A stretch of 64,000 nucleotides of DNA from NCBI RefSeq assembly GCF_013284035.1, contig NZ_CP054141.1:1302001-1366000 (forward strand), in the 5' to 3' direction. The translations under genes and the position numbers were made by a program. Below the pieces are notes generated by a model, which did no database searches, had not been told where the DNA came from, and saw only the letters and a program-made list of their open reading frames with translations. Below are positions 16,402 to 26,140 of this stretch, in pieces. This stretch comes from Flavobacterium sp. M31R6 (GTDB lineage: Bacteria > Bacteroidota > Bacteroidia > Flavobacteriales > Flavobacteriaceae). The stretch's first letter is position 1. The number at the start of each line of letters is the position of its first letter.

Positions 16402-17658
16402 ATGGATGCAGTTCTAGAACAGGAAAACAGGAAGAAAGAACAGGATTTGAGTAAGATGAAAAGAAATGCATTGATTCTTTTGGGATTTGCTGTAGTTCTT
16501 TTTGTGTTTGCCAACGTCTATAAATATGATTGGCTGAAAGCTTTTAGCGAAGCTGCCATGGTTGGTGGTATTGCCGATTGGTTTGCTGTTGTGGCGCTGT
16601 TCCGGCATCCGCTTGGAATTCCGATACCCCATACGGCTTTGATTCCTAGTAACAAAGATAAAATAGGGGAGAATCTTGGGGATTTTGTTTCAGAAGAATT
16701 TTTGATAAGAGAAAAATTAGAAGTAAAAATTGATCAATTTAATGTGGCAATGAAAGCTTCTGATTGGTTGATTGATGCGAAAAATGCTAATATAGTTGCT
16801 GGCTTAATTGCTGAAAATGTTATTCCGGGAGTTTTGAAAACGATAGACGATACCGAAGTTCAGCATTTTATACAAACGCAGTTTAGTGGTAAGCTAAGCA
16901 AAGTAAATTTTGCTGAATGGATTGCTCTTGGTTTGGAATCATTGGCCAAAAGCGATAAACAAGAAGAATTGGTAACCAATGTTTTGAAAACACTTATAGT
17001 TGAATTACAAAACAACAAACATCTGATTGAAGAAAAAGTAAAAAGTTCGACTCCGTTTCTTTCTTTTGGTTTGGCCGATAAAAAAATAACAGAAGGAATT
17101 TTCAATGGATTGTATAATTTTCTGGAGCAGGCAAGTCATCAAGACAGTACTATTCGAAAAAAAGTAAACAACTATGTAATAGATTTTATAAACGAGTTGA
17201 AAGAATCTCCTGAAATGCAGCAGAAGGTCAATGATTTGGTTCTTGGTTTTGCTAACAAAAAAGAGGTGCAGGATTATATCAGCGGTATTTGGTTGGAGAT
17301 CAAAACGTCTATTATGAATGATTTGGATCAAAAAGATAAATCAACTATTAAAAAGAGTATTGCCAATATGATACAGAGTTTTGGAAAAGGAATTCAGTCC
17401 GATCAGTTGATGATGGATAAGATTAATAATTTCATCAAGAATGATGTGTTGTCAGTGCTTATCAATAATAAAAAAATGATTGGCGATTTGATATCTTCCA
17501 CCGTAAAAAGTTGGGATACTGATGAGGTTTCCAAAAAGTTGGAACTGGAAATAGGAAGCGATCTTCAGTATATAAGAATTAATGGAACTCTTGTGGGAGG
17601 TTTGGTAGGGCTTTTGATTTACGCAGTAGAATGCGTGTTACAGAGTTTTGTGATGTGA
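16402..17658 (+). CDS. DUF445 family membrane protein
   Basis: A 418-residue protein. One hydrophobic segment lies at about 22-40 and another at the very C-terminus (VGGLVGLLIYAVECVL). The signature AFSEAAMVGGIADWFAVVALFRHPLGIPIPHTALIP, read in parts from about residue 47, is the DUF445 (YjiN/YheB) hallmark. The long middle part is amphipathic and mostly helical. A frame opens at TTG 16393, but ATG 16402 is the better start. Function is unknown; it is probably anchored in the inner membrane at both ends. Confidence 0.9.
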   Translation: MDAVLEQENRKKEQDLSKMKRNALILLGFAVVLFVFANVYKYDWLKAFSEAAMVGGIADWFAVVALFRHPLGIPIPHTALIPSNKDKIGENLGDFVSEEFLIREKLEVKIDQFNVAMKASDWLIDAKNANIVAGLIAENVIPGVLKTIDDTEVQHFIQTQFSGKLSKVNFAEWIALGLESLAKSDKQEELVTNVLKTLIVELQNNKHLIEEKVKSSTPFLSFGLADKKITEGIFNGLYNFLEQASHQDSTIRKKVNNYVIDFINELKESPEMQQKVNDLVLGFANKKEVQDYISGIWLEIKTSIMNDLDQKDKSTIKKSIANMIQSFGKGIQSDQLMMDKINNFIKNDVLSVLINNKKMIGDLISSTVKSWDTDEVSKKLELEIGSDLQYIRINGTLVGGLVGLLIYAVECVLQSFVM

Positions 17659-17669
17659 AATTTTGGAAT

Positions 17670-17700
17670 AAAAAAAACCCCAAATTTTCATTTGAGGTTT
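17670..17700 (-). terminator. Terminator downstream of the tRNA-Gly pair
   Basis: On the minus strand AACCTCAAAT pairs with ATTTGGGGTT (one G-T pair), followed by seven T. It directly follows the CCA end of the nearer tRNA. It may also work for the convergent DUF445 gene. Confidence 0.75.
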
Positions 17701-17776
<76 letters not shown>

Positions 17777-17825
17777 ATTAATCATTAAAATTTACCCTTT
17801 ACAATCAAAATGAATTTGATTTTAG

Positions 17826-17898
<73 letters not shown>

Positions 17899-18028
17899 AT
17901 TACTGAGGTGCAAAGATAAATAATAAAAACAGTTATTTGCAAATTTTTTTTTGAAAAATAAATCGACATTTCTCATTCTTGATTACAACCGTTTTAAAAT
18001 TAAAATGTTATACTTTTATTTTTTTTAA

Positions 18029-18481
18029 ATGACCATGCAAAACATCGAAAAAATAACTGATTTAGAGACCTATTCCGTAAGACATGCTGTTCTTAGAAAA
18101 GGAAAACCAATCGAAACTTGTCAATTTGAAGGTGATGCTTTACCTTCAACTCGTCATTTTGGGTATTTCCTAAATAATGATCTAGTAGGAATTATATCTA
18201 TTTTTAAAAATAATAATGTCATCTTTGCAGCCAATAATCAATATCAAATTCGAGGAATGGCTGTTTTAGAATCGCATCAAAAAAAAGGAATCGGAGAATT
18301 ACTGGTTAAGCATTGTGAAGTGTATTGTAAAAAACTGCAATCCGATTTAATTTGGTTTAATGCCAGAACAGTTGCTGTTGGCTTTTATGAAAAATTGGGC
18401 TACGCCAAAGTTGGAATGGCTTTTGAAATCAAAGATGTTGGCGAGCATTATTTAATGGCAAAAAGTATAAGAAATGAATAA
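18029..18481 (+). CDS. GNAT family N-acetyltransferase
   Basis: A 150-residue cytoplasmic enzyme with the GNAT fold: a beta-bulge strand at QYQIRGMAVLESHQKKGIG (about 70-88) holds the acetyl-CoA pyrophosphate loop QKKGIG, and FYEKLGYAKVG (about 118-128) is motif B. The substrate is unknown. A second ATG at 18035 is possible. Its end overlaps the start of the L,D-transpeptidase gene by eight bases, so the two are translated together. Confidence 0.88.
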   Translation: MTMQNIEKITDLETYSVRHAVLRKGKPIETCQFEGDALPSTRHFGYFLNNDLVGIISIFKNNNVIFAANNQYQIRGMAVLESHQKKGIGELLVKHCEVYCKKLQSDLIWFNARTVAVGFYEKLGYAKVGMAFEIKDVGEHYLMAKSIRNE

Positions 18482-20051
18482 GTTTTATTTGTTTATTGTC
18501 TTTGCAGTTTTAATAAGTTGCAAAAAAGAGCCTATTCTAAATTTGGACTCTTTAAAAATATCTGACCCTACAGACAAAGAAGGAGAGGTTATTGAAATTG
18601 ACACTCTGTTGATTACTCCTTTTAAAAGCAAATCACTCATGGATTTTTATAGATCCAGAGACAATCAAACGGTATGGCAATCTGAAAAAAACAGAAAAAT
18701 CATTCTTAAAATCATCAAAGAATGTGAAAGAGAAGGATTAAATCCATCAGATTATAACATTTCAAAATTAGAAGATCTTGAAAAAAAGTTCAGTGAATTG
18801 GACGAAGAAGAACAGTTAAACTATGATTTGCTACTTACTTATAATTTTGAAAAATACCTGATTCATCTTCATAATGGAAAACTTAACCCAAGAAAACTAT
18901 ACAATAATTGGGACTTACCTGTCGATGAATTGGACATGAATTCTATTTTGAATAATGCTTTGGAAAAAGATTCTCTTATTTGTATAACAGAAAAATTTGA
19001 GCCAAAAGCGTTGACTTACAAAAAAATAATAAAAGCTTTGGAACTTATTAATGGATTTCCGGAGGACAAAACACAGCAGGTAGATACCACAGGGATAATA
19101 AGACGCAATCATAAAAATAGGGCAATAGTCAATATCAAAAAGAAATTGCTTTATTGGAAAGATTTGGACAGTAAAGACAGCATTAATTCTGTGTATGATG
19201 ATAAAACGTTTGAAGCGGTCAAGAAATTTCAAACTCGACATGGTTTGATTTCGGATGGTGTGATTGGCAAAAGCACCATAAAAGCACTTAATTTTACAAA
19301 AGAAGAAAGAAAACATCAAATCATAGTTAATCTGGAACGTTGGAGATGGTTTGCTAAATCATTTGCTCAAAATTATGTTCTGATTAACATTCCTAATTAT
19401 AGCCTAAATGTAGTAGAAGACCAAAACGTTACTATGAGTAAACGTATTGTGGTGGGGAAAAATAAAAGAAGGACTCCGGTATTGACTTCGGTGTTGCAAA
19501 CGATTGTTTTTAATCCTACATGGACGGTTCCTCCGACTATTTTGAAAGAGGATATTATTCCTGAATTAATCAAAAATAGAAACTACTTGAAAAACAAGGG
19601 TATTGGGATATATGACTCTGACACTAATGAAGTAGATCCAAAAAATTGGAATGAAAAGCGCCCCAGAGGATATCGCTATATCCAAAAACCGGGTTATTAT
19701 AATGCTTTGGGAGTTGTCAAAATTAATTTTCCTAATAGGTATAGTGTTTACTTGCATGACACCAATCATCGAGATTTGTTTGAACGAAATTTTCGCTCAC
19801 TAAGTTCAGGATGTGTTCGCATTGAAGAGCCTTTAGAATTGGTGGAGCTTTTACTGGAAAACCCAAAGAAATATTCAAGGGAAAAAATGGACTCTATCAT
19901 TGCGACCAAAAAAACGCTGTTTATTGGTATAACAAAACGCTATGCGATTTACCAATGGTATTGGACGGCATGGAGTGAAAATGATGAATTGATTTTTAGA
20001 GATGATATCTACAATTTGGATACCGATTTATATAATCAACTACGAAATTAG
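18474..20051 (+). CDS. L,D-transpeptidase family lipoprotein (YcbB-like)
   Basis: A 525-residue protein with a lipoprotein signal (VLISC, lipid Cys at 16), so it is anchored to a periplasm-facing membrane. A peptidoglycan-binding domain lies at about 225-275 (FEAVKKFQTRHGLISDG, then IGKSTIKALN). A YkuD catalytic domain lies at about 300-465, with the active-site motif HDT followed by SSGCVRIEEP (Cys near 447). The layout matches the YcbB/LdtD type. It would make 3-3 cross-links or attach proteins to peptidoglycan. It is convergent with, and overlaps by 12 bases, another L,D-transpeptidase gene. Confidence 0.93.
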   Translation: MNKFYLFIVFAVLISCKKEPILNLDSLKISDPTDKEGEVIEIDTLLITPFKSKSLMDFYRSRDNQTVWQSEKNRKIILKIIKECEREGLNPSDYNISKLEDLEKKFSELDEEEQLNYDLLLTYNFEKYLIHLHNGKLNPRKLYNNWDLPVDELDMNSILNNALEKDSLICITEKFEPKALTYKKIIKALELINGFPEDKTQQVDTTGIIRRNHKNRAIVNIKKKLLYWKDLDSKDSINSVYDDKTFEAVKKFQTRHGLISDGVIGKSTIKALNFTKEERKHQIIVNLERWRWFAKSFAQNYVLINIPNYSLNVVEDQNVTMSKRIVVGKNKRRTPVLTSVLQTIVFNPTWTVPPTILKEDIIPELIKNRNYLKNKGIGIYDSDTNEVDPKNWNEKRPRGYRYIQKPGYYNALGVVKINFPNRYSVYLHDTNHRDLFERNFRSLSSGCVRIEEPLELVELLLENPKKYSREKMDSIIATKKTLFIGITKRYAIYQWYWTAWSENDELIFRDDIYNLDTDLYNQLRN

Positions 20052-20762
20052 TTTGAATTGTTTTTGATTATTTATCGAAGGATGATAAATGTACAGACAA
20101 GATTGACCTTTTATCATCGAAATAATTTCTGGAGCAAATTCAAGCGGAACAGCTGGACATCCTTGGCTTCTTCCTAAGCGCTTATGGTATTTTATAAAGG
20201 ATTCTGAAACATAATCGGCGCCGTGAATCACAACAGCTCTTTCGCGTGCATGATCATTTAAACCTTTTTCTAGACCATCAAGTTTTAGCGAAATGCCATG
20301 CTTTCCATTGTAAACTTCTCCTGTGGCATAAAAGCCCAAACTGCTTTTGAAAGATTCTGGTGTGTTGGAAAAATTATTCGCAAATTCGTCACCAGTGTTT
20401 CTTCCATGAGCAACTAAAGATTGAAACAATATTTCATTTGTCGACAAATTAATAATCCAAAGACGCTTGGCATTAGACGATAGACTAAAATCAACCAAGG
20501 TCAATATGTCTTTTTTGATTAGCCCTTTTTCTTTTAATTCATAAAACCCTTTCAATGCTTCAGCAAAACATTCTTCTTTGGGTAATTGAAATTGATTGGC
20601 TTGTAGTGAGTTATAAACTAATTGAATCTTGTTGTCAATACTTGAGATTACATTAGAAACTGTCGTTTTATTTGTGGCTATTTTAGGAGTATTTGTGGTA
20701 TTGCCTTTAAAGGACAATGATACAAACAGATAAAATGTAGAGATAAATATCTTATAAATCAT
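20040..20762 (-). CDS. Murein L,D-transpeptidase catalytic domain protein (YkuD_2 type)
   Basis: A 240-residue protein with a hydrophobic signal at about 1-19. The catalytic part carries H180 in AVVIHGADYVS and C202 in LGRSQGCPAVP, the variant found in the YkuD_2 group rather than the SSGCVR form. LAHGRNTGDE-like sequence (VAHGRNTGDEF, about 118-128) precedes it. Probable periplasmic or envelope enzyme acting on peptidoglycan. A TATATTTG element is at 20799-20806. Its 3' end overlaps the other transpeptidase gene by 12 bases, tail to tail. Confidence 0.9.
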   Translation of the reverse strand: MIYKIFISTFYLFVSLSFKGNTTNTPKIATNKTTVSNVISSIDNKIQLVYNSLQANQFQLPKEECFAEALKGFYELKEKGLIKKDILTLVDFSLSSNAKRLWIINLSTNEILFQSLVAHGRNTGDEFANNFSNTPESFKSSLGFYATGEVYNGKHGISLKLDGLEKGLNDHARERAVVIHGADYVSESFIKYHKRLGRSQGCPAVPLEFAPEIISMIKGQSCLYIYHPSINNQKQFKLIS

Positions 20763-20798
20763 TGTTTTTCATTTGGTTACAAACTAATTCAGGGATTG

Positions 20799-20806
20799 CA
20801 AATATA
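20799..20806 (-). promoter_or_regulatory. -7 promoter element of the YkuD_2 gene
   Basis: The minus strand reads TATATTTG, 36 bases before the ATG at 20762. Confidence 0.5.
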
Positions 20807-20921
20807 CAAACAAATACCACTTGTCAAAATAAAAACGTATTTTAACGGTAAATTTTAACTTTTCATCGATTATTTTTTTAAAAAAAATAACTTATGTCAG
20901 TTTTTTATTAAAATATTGTAT

Positions 20922-20929
20922 TACTTTTG
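20922..20929 (+). promoter_or_regulatory. -7 promoter element of the first DUF5916 gene
   Basis: TACTTTTG, 21 bases before the ATG at 20951. Confidence 0.5.
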
Positions 20930-20950
20930 ATTGTAAATCAATAGTTTTTT

Positions 20951-23344
20951 ATGACCATAATTCGAAATAGTATTTTTTTTATCATAATTATTTGCACAAG
21001 TCTACTGTACGGTCAAAAAAAGACTCTTAATACGAAGTCTATTACAACTAAGATTTCTATTGATGGTAAAATAACAGAAGATGCATGGAATTCGGCCGAA
21101 ATTGCATCCGATTTTGTTATGTATCAGCCAGATAACGGTAAGCCAATAAGTGAAAATAAAAAAACGGAAGTAAAAGTCGTTTACGATAATGATGCTATTT
21201 ATATCGCTGCGACATTATACGATGAAAACCCGAGCAAAATAAAAAAGGAAATCACTAACAGAGACAGTTTTGGGGTAACCGATTACTTTTCTGTTTTTAT
21301 TAATGGGTTTAATGACGGACAGCAGGATTTTAGATTTTATGTGACCGCAGCCGGAGTACAGTTAGATTGCATCGCTACCGAAGATTATAAAGATTTCTCA
21401 TGGGATGCTATTTGGGACAGTAAAGCAGTGATAACTGATAAAGGTTGGGTAGTAGAAATGAAAATTCCTTATGCGGCAATACGTTTTTCAAATTCAAACA
21501 AGCAAACCTGGGGTGTCAATTTCCTTAGAAATATTCAACGGGATGTTCAAGTGTATTCCTGGAACCGAATCGACACTAAAATTGGAGCCGAGCTTACTCA
21601 AAACGGGCTATTGGAAGGAATTGAAAATATCAAGACTCCAACTCGATTATTCTTTATTCCTTACGTTTCATTTTACAATCAAAAAGACAACAGCCAGTCG
21701 GATAATACATTCAAGGGTGGACTCGATATCAAATACGGAATCAATGATGCTTTTACGCTGGATGCGATTTTGGTACCTGATTTTGGTCAAACCAAATTTG
21801 ACAATGCTATTTTAAATCTCGAACCATTTGAACAAAAATTAGATGAAAACAGGCCTTTTTTTACCGAAGGAACCGAGTTGTTTTCTAAAGGAAACCTTTT
21901 TTATTCAAGAAGAATTGGAGGATATCCAAGTTCGGACCCCACGGTTGGAGAAAATGAGGAAATTACAGATTATCCAAGTACCGTTGATTTACTAAATGCA
22001 ATCAAAATATCAGGACGAACGAAAAAAGGTTTGGGAATAGGTTTTTTGAACGCCATTACCGAAAAAACATACGCAACCATAAAAGACACTGTAACTTCGA
22101 CGACCAGAAAAGAAGTCATTGAACCGCTTGCCAATTATAATATAGTTGTTTTGGACCAACGTTTTAATCAAAATTCATCCGTAACTTTTATCAATACCAA
22201 TACTATTCGAAATGGTAGTTTTCGGGACGCCAATGTTTCTGGGCTTTTATTCGATTTGAATACCAAGAAAAACAGCTATAGTTTAAATGGTGATTTTAAA
22301 TGCAGTACTGTAAATACTTTCGAAGATTATGACGGTTATAAAACAGCCTTGAATTTTGAAAAAACAAGCGGGAAAATTCGATATGAAATTTCAGGAAAAT
22401 ACATTTCAGAAGATTATGATGTCAATGATCTGGGGCTTATTTATTACACCAATTATCATGCTGCTTACGCCAATGCAAGTTATAGAATTTTGAATCCGAC
22501 TTCAGTTTTTAATACTTTCAAAGTTCTTCAGGAGGCCAGTTTGGAAATTCAAAATACAACTGGTAAAATACAAGATGACTACTTAAAAACTACCATAGGA
22601 GCAGCTTCTTTAAAAAACAACTATTACGAATTTTCTTTATTTTACACACCTAAAGAAACTTTTGATTTTTATGAGCCACGGGTTTACGGTCGCTATGTGT
22701 ATGTACCGAAAAGGGTATATTCTTATTTTGGATTTGAATTGAATAGAAATCATGCTTTTATTTTGGATGCAACTGTTTCATTCACGAAATATAATGAAGA
22801 AAACAGACAAACTTATGAGATCTACATCAATCCAAAATACCGATTCAATAATCAATTTTCATTAGAATATGCATTAGACTATACCTCCAAAAATAATGAC
22901 AGAGGGCGTGTGGGTTATGACGATTCTGGAATTGTATTTGCCGAAAGAAATAGAGAAATTCTTCAAAACACACTTACTGGAAAATTTGCTATTACCAATA
23001 GAATGGCGCTAAATTTGGATGCCCGTTACTATTGGTCTTATGCAGAGAATCATGAATTCTTTACATTGCAGGAGGATGGTTATTTAACTCCAAATCCTAG
23101 TTACAACCTTAATAAAAACAGAAATTTCAATTCCTGGAACTTAGACTTGTCGTACTCATGGTGGTTTGCTCCCGGAAGCGAAATGATTGTCCTGTACCGA
23201 AATTACGCTTTGGAAGAAACCAGACAAGTAGAGAAAGACCTTTCGTCTAACTTGACCAATATTTTCAATAGCAATTTGACTAGTATTTTTTCGGTTAGCG
23301 TTCGCTATTACATTGACTATAATGTGGTAAAAAATAAATTTTGA
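20951..23344 (+). CDS. DUF5916 outer-membrane protein with N-terminal CBM9-like domain (copy 1)
   Basis: A 797-residue protein with a signal peptide (about 1-21, ending LYGQ). The first part (about 25-220) has the carbohydrate-binding family 9 look: KISIDGKITEDAWNSAE, then VVYDNDAIYIAATLYD and WVVEMKIPYAAIRF. The DUF5916 region follows, with DENRPFFTEGTELFSKGNLFYSRRIGG in parts (about 297-323) and many aromatic beta strands. It ends in YYIDYNVVKNKF, consistent with an outer-membrane barrel. A close homologue follows 132 bases downstream. Function is unknown; binding or passage of a glycan or peptide is a guess from the N-terminal domain. Confidence 0.88.
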   Translation: MTIIRNSIFFIIIICTSLLYGQKKTLNTKSITTKISIDGKITEDAWNSAEIASDFVMYQPDNGKPISENKKTEVKVVYDNDAIYIAATLYDENPSKIKKEITNRDSFGVTDYFSVFINGFNDGQQDFRFYVTAAGVQLDCIATEDYKDFSWDAIWDSKAVITDKGWVVEMKIPYAAIRFSNSNKQTWGVNFLRNIQRDVQVYSWNRIDTKIGAELTQNGLLEGIENIKTPTRLFFIPYVSFYNQKDNSQSDNTFKGGLDIKYGINDAFTLDAILVPDFGQTKFDNAILNLEPFEQKLDENRPFFTEGTELFSKGNLFYSRRIGGYPSSDPTVGENEEITDYPSTVDLLNAIKISGRTKKGLGIGFLNAITEKTYATIKDTVTSTTRKEVIEPLANYNIVVLDQRFNQNSSVTFINTNTIRNGSFRDANVSGLLFDLNTKKNSYSLNGDFKCSTVNTFEDYDGYKTALNFEKTSGKIRYEISGKYISEDYDVNDLGLIYYTNYHAAYANASYRILNPTSVFNTFKVLQEASLEIQNTTGKIQDDYLKTTIGAASLKNNYYEFSLFYTPKETFDFYEPRVYGRYVYVPKRVYSYFGFELNRNHAFILDATVSFTKYNEENRQTYEIYINPKYRFNNQFSLEYALDYTSKNNDRGRVGYDDSGIVFAERNREILQNTLTGKFAITNRMALNLDARYYWSYAENHEFFTLQEDGYLTPNPSYNLNKNRNFNSWNLDLSYSWWFAPGSEMIVLYRNYALEETRQVEKDLSSNLTNIFNSNLTSIFSVSVRYYIDYNVVKNKF

Positions 23345-23476
23345 TCATTTTTTCATAAAACTGTAACATTAACAGTAATCAATAGTCTATTGATGCAACA
23401 GCTTATTAAATCCCAATTTTAGATTTCAATTTAAAATCTGATTTAATATTCTTAAGCATCTAAAATTATTGTTTTC

Positions 23477-25894
23477 ATGAAAAAGTATTATTTCTTTTGT
23501 TTCCTTTTATTCTCAACTTTGATGTATAGTCAGAAGAAATCTTTACAGACAAAATTCATTACTGAAAAAATAAGTTTAGATGGAAAATTAGACGAAGCAA
23601 TTTGGCAATCGGTTCCTATTGCAACTGATTTTGTCATGTTTCAACCTGATAATGGTAAGGCAATTCCAGAAAATAAAAGAACCGAAGTTCGAGTTTTGTA
23701 TGATAACGAGGCTATTTATATTGGAGCCTTGATGTATGACGACGAGCCAAGCAAAATCCTGAGAGAAATAAATAAAAGAGACAATTTTGGAGCAGCTGAT
23801 TTTTTTGGTGTTTTCATTAATGGTTATAATGATGGACAGCAGAATTTTCAGTTTTTTGTAAATGCAGCAGATGGACAAGCCGATTGTTTGGCAACCGACA
23901 GTAATGGGGAAGACTATTCTTGGGATGCCGTTTGGGACAGTAAAGCACTTATTACTTCTTTCGGATGGGTTGTTGAAATGCGAATTCCTTATTCTGCTTT
24001 ACGATTTTCTAGTGAAAGCAAGCAAACTTGGGGTGTTAACTTTTTTAGGGAAATACGTAGAGACCGACAAAAATATTCGTGGAATTTGATCGATAATAAA
24101 ATAGGAACATTTACTCAACAAAATGGGACTGTGGATGGGATCGAAAACATAAAAACACCTACAAGACTTTTCTTTTTGCCGTATGCTTCTTTCTATACGT
24201 ATGCCAATGCCTACCAAAAAACCTACGGAGAATTAAAAGGAGGTTTGGACATTAAGTATGGAATAAATGACGCCTTCACTCTTGATGCAATGCTTATTCC
24301 TGATTTTGGTCAAACCAAATATGATGATCGAATTTTGAATTTGTCTCCCTTTGAGCAACAATTTAATGAAAATCGTGCCTTTTTTACTGAAGGGACTGAC
24401 TTGTTCAGCAAAGGAAATCTTTTTTATTCCAGAAGAATCGGAGGGCCGCCGTCCTATTCTCCAGAGATAAAAACTAATGAAGAAATAATAGAAAAAGCAA
24501 CGACTGTTGATCTTTATAATGCGACAAAAATATCGGGTAGAACAAAAGGAGGTTTAGGAATTGGATATCTAAATGCCGTTACCCAAAAAACATATGCGAC
24601 TATTAAAGATACTATTACACAAGAAACACGTCGTGTTCTAGTGGAACCGTTGACGAATTACAATGTCTTGGTTTTTGACCAGCGTTTTCATAAAAATTCT
24701 TCAGCATCTTTTGTAAATACGAATGTTACAAGAAATGGATCTTTCAGAGATGCGAATGTATCGGCATTGGTTTGGGATTTAAACACAGCTAAAAACACTT
24801 ACAATTTATCTGGAAACTTTGAATATAGTTATGTAAATGATCTTGAAGGTAAAAAAGACGGAATCAACACAACTTTGAATTTTGCAGAGACTAGTGGTAA
24901 ATATCGTTCTAATTTTGGCGGAAATTTGGTAACAAAAGACTTCGATAACAACGATTTGGGTATTATTTTCGAAACTAATTATTATAGCTTTAATGGATTT
25001 ACGAGTTACAGAATTCTTAATCCAACCAAATTATTCAATTCATTCAACACCAATATTAATGGGTATACTCAATTTCAGAAAGAAACAGGCAAAGTACAGG
25101 ATGATCAAATCAATTGGAACGTAAATACCACTACGAAAAAGAACAACTATATTGGATTTGGTTTACAATATCGCCCTGTGGAAATCTACAATTACTATGA
25201 ACCAAGAACCGAAGGACGTTACAGCATTGATCCTACTCGTTTTGGAGGATGGTTTTCACTGTCGACCGATTATAACAAGAAATTTGCTTTTGATTTTAAT
25301 CCTTCATTTGCGGTGTTAAATGAAACGAAAAGAAGATCATATGGTTTTTATTTAAGTCCAAGATACCGTTTCAATGACCATGTGGCATTAAATTATGAAT
25401 TCAACTTTTTTCGCCAAAATAATAACAAAGGATATGTTGACAGTAGTTCCCAAAACGATGCTTTGGCACCCAATACTATAATTTATGCGAACCGAAATGT
25501 TGTCAATTATACCAACAATATAAACGGAAAGTATTCGTTGAACAGTAAAATGAATTTTGATCTTTCTGCCCGTTATTATTGGTCTTATACTGAGAATAAA
25601 GATTTTTATAAACTGGAAGACAACGGAAGATTAAGTCCCTACGTTGGTTATACCGATAACAAAAATCAAAATCTGATTACTTGGAATTTGGATTTGTCGT
25701 ACAATTGGTGGTTTGCCCCCGGAAGTCAATTGACTATTTTGTACCGAAGTAATGCTGCAAAATATGATAATTTAATCAAAAAAGATTTTGGGAACAATTA
25801 TACGGGTATGCTAAACAATGAAGATTTAAGTCATGTGATTTCCATTAGTGTCAAATATTTTATAGACTACAATCAGGTCAAAAACGTTTTCTAG
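23477..25894 (+). CDS. DUF5916 outer-membrane protein with N-terminal CBM9-like domain (copy 2)
   Basis: An 805-residue paralogue of the gene before it, with the same order of parts: signal peptide ending MYSQ, CBM9-like region starting KISLDGKLDEAIWQ, the NENRAFFTEGTDLFSKGNLFYSRRIGG region in parts, and a terminal YFIDYNQVKNVF. The two proteins are alike over their whole length, so this is a tandem duplication that has diverged. Copy 2 has its own leader and may have its own promoter. A terminator-like hairpin follows at 25957-26003. Confidence 0.88.
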   Translation: MKKYYFFCFLLFSTLMYSQKKSLQTKFITEKISLDGKLDEAIWQSVPIATDFVMFQPDNGKAIPENKRTEVRVLYDNEAIYIGALMYDDEPSKILREINKRDNFGAADFFGVFINGYNDGQQNFQFFVNAADGQADCLATDSNGEDYSWDAVWDSKALITSFGWVVEMRIPYSALRFSSESKQTWGVNFFREIRRDRQKYSWNLIDNKIGTFTQQNGTVDGIENIKTPTRLFFLPYASFYTYANAYQKTYGELKGGLDIKYGINDAFTLDAMLIPDFGQTKYDDRILNLSPFEQQFNENRAFFTEGTDLFSKGNLFYSRRIGGPPSYSPEIKTNEEIIEKATTVDLYNATKISGRTKGGLGIGYLNAVTQKTYATIKDTITQETRRVLVEPLTNYNVLVFDQRFHKNSSASFVNTNVTRNGSFRDANVSALVWDLNTAKNTYNLSGNFEYSYVNDLEGKKDGINTTLNFAETSGKYRSNFGGNLVTKDFDNNDLGIIFETNYYSFNGFTSYRILNPTKLFNSFNTNINGYTQFQKETGKVQDDQINWNVNTTTKKNNYIGFGLQYRPVEIYNYYEPRTEGRYSIDPTRFGGWFSLSTDYNKKFAFDFNPSFAVLNETKRRSYGFYLSPRYRFNDHVALNYEFNFFRQNNNKGYVDSSSQNDALAPNTIIYANRNVVNYTNNINGKYSLNSKMNFDLSARYYWSYTENKDFYKLEDNGRLSPYVGYTDNKNQNLITWNLDLSYNWWFAPGSQLTILYRSNAAKYDNLIKKDFGNNYTGMLNNEDLSHVISISVKYFIDYNQVKNVF

Positions 25895-25956
25895 ATTGTG
25901 GCGATCCAAAATAAATTTTCCTGTCAAACGGCGTACCTTTTTATAGGATAAAATTC

Positions 25957-26003
25957 TCCTCAAAATTCTTGTTTTTCAGACTGGAATTTTGAGGATTTTT
26001 TTT
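25957..26003 (+). terminator. Terminator after the DUF5916 pair
   Basis: TCCTCAAAATTC at 25957-25968 pairs perfectly with 25984-25995, followed by eight T. Confidence 0.85.
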
Positions 26004-26095
26004 GCGTTTTTTTTAGAAAAAGCCGCTTTTTGCAACACAATTTTAAGTATTTGTTGTACTTCTCTTTTTTATGTACAATAGTAGTTTTGACGAAC

Positions 26096-26124
26096 TTATA
26101 TTTTTTTGGAAAGCTTTATCTTTG
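26096..26124 (+). promoter_or_regulatory. Promoter of gpmI (-33 TTTG and -7 TATCTTTG)
   Basis: TTTG at 26096-26099 and TATCTTTG at 26117-26124 are 17 bases apart, the best match to the Bacteroidetes consensus in the window. It lies within the upstream extension of the gpmI frame and so fixes the start at 26141. Confidence 0.75.
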
Positions 26125-26140
26125 CAAAAAATTTCATACC

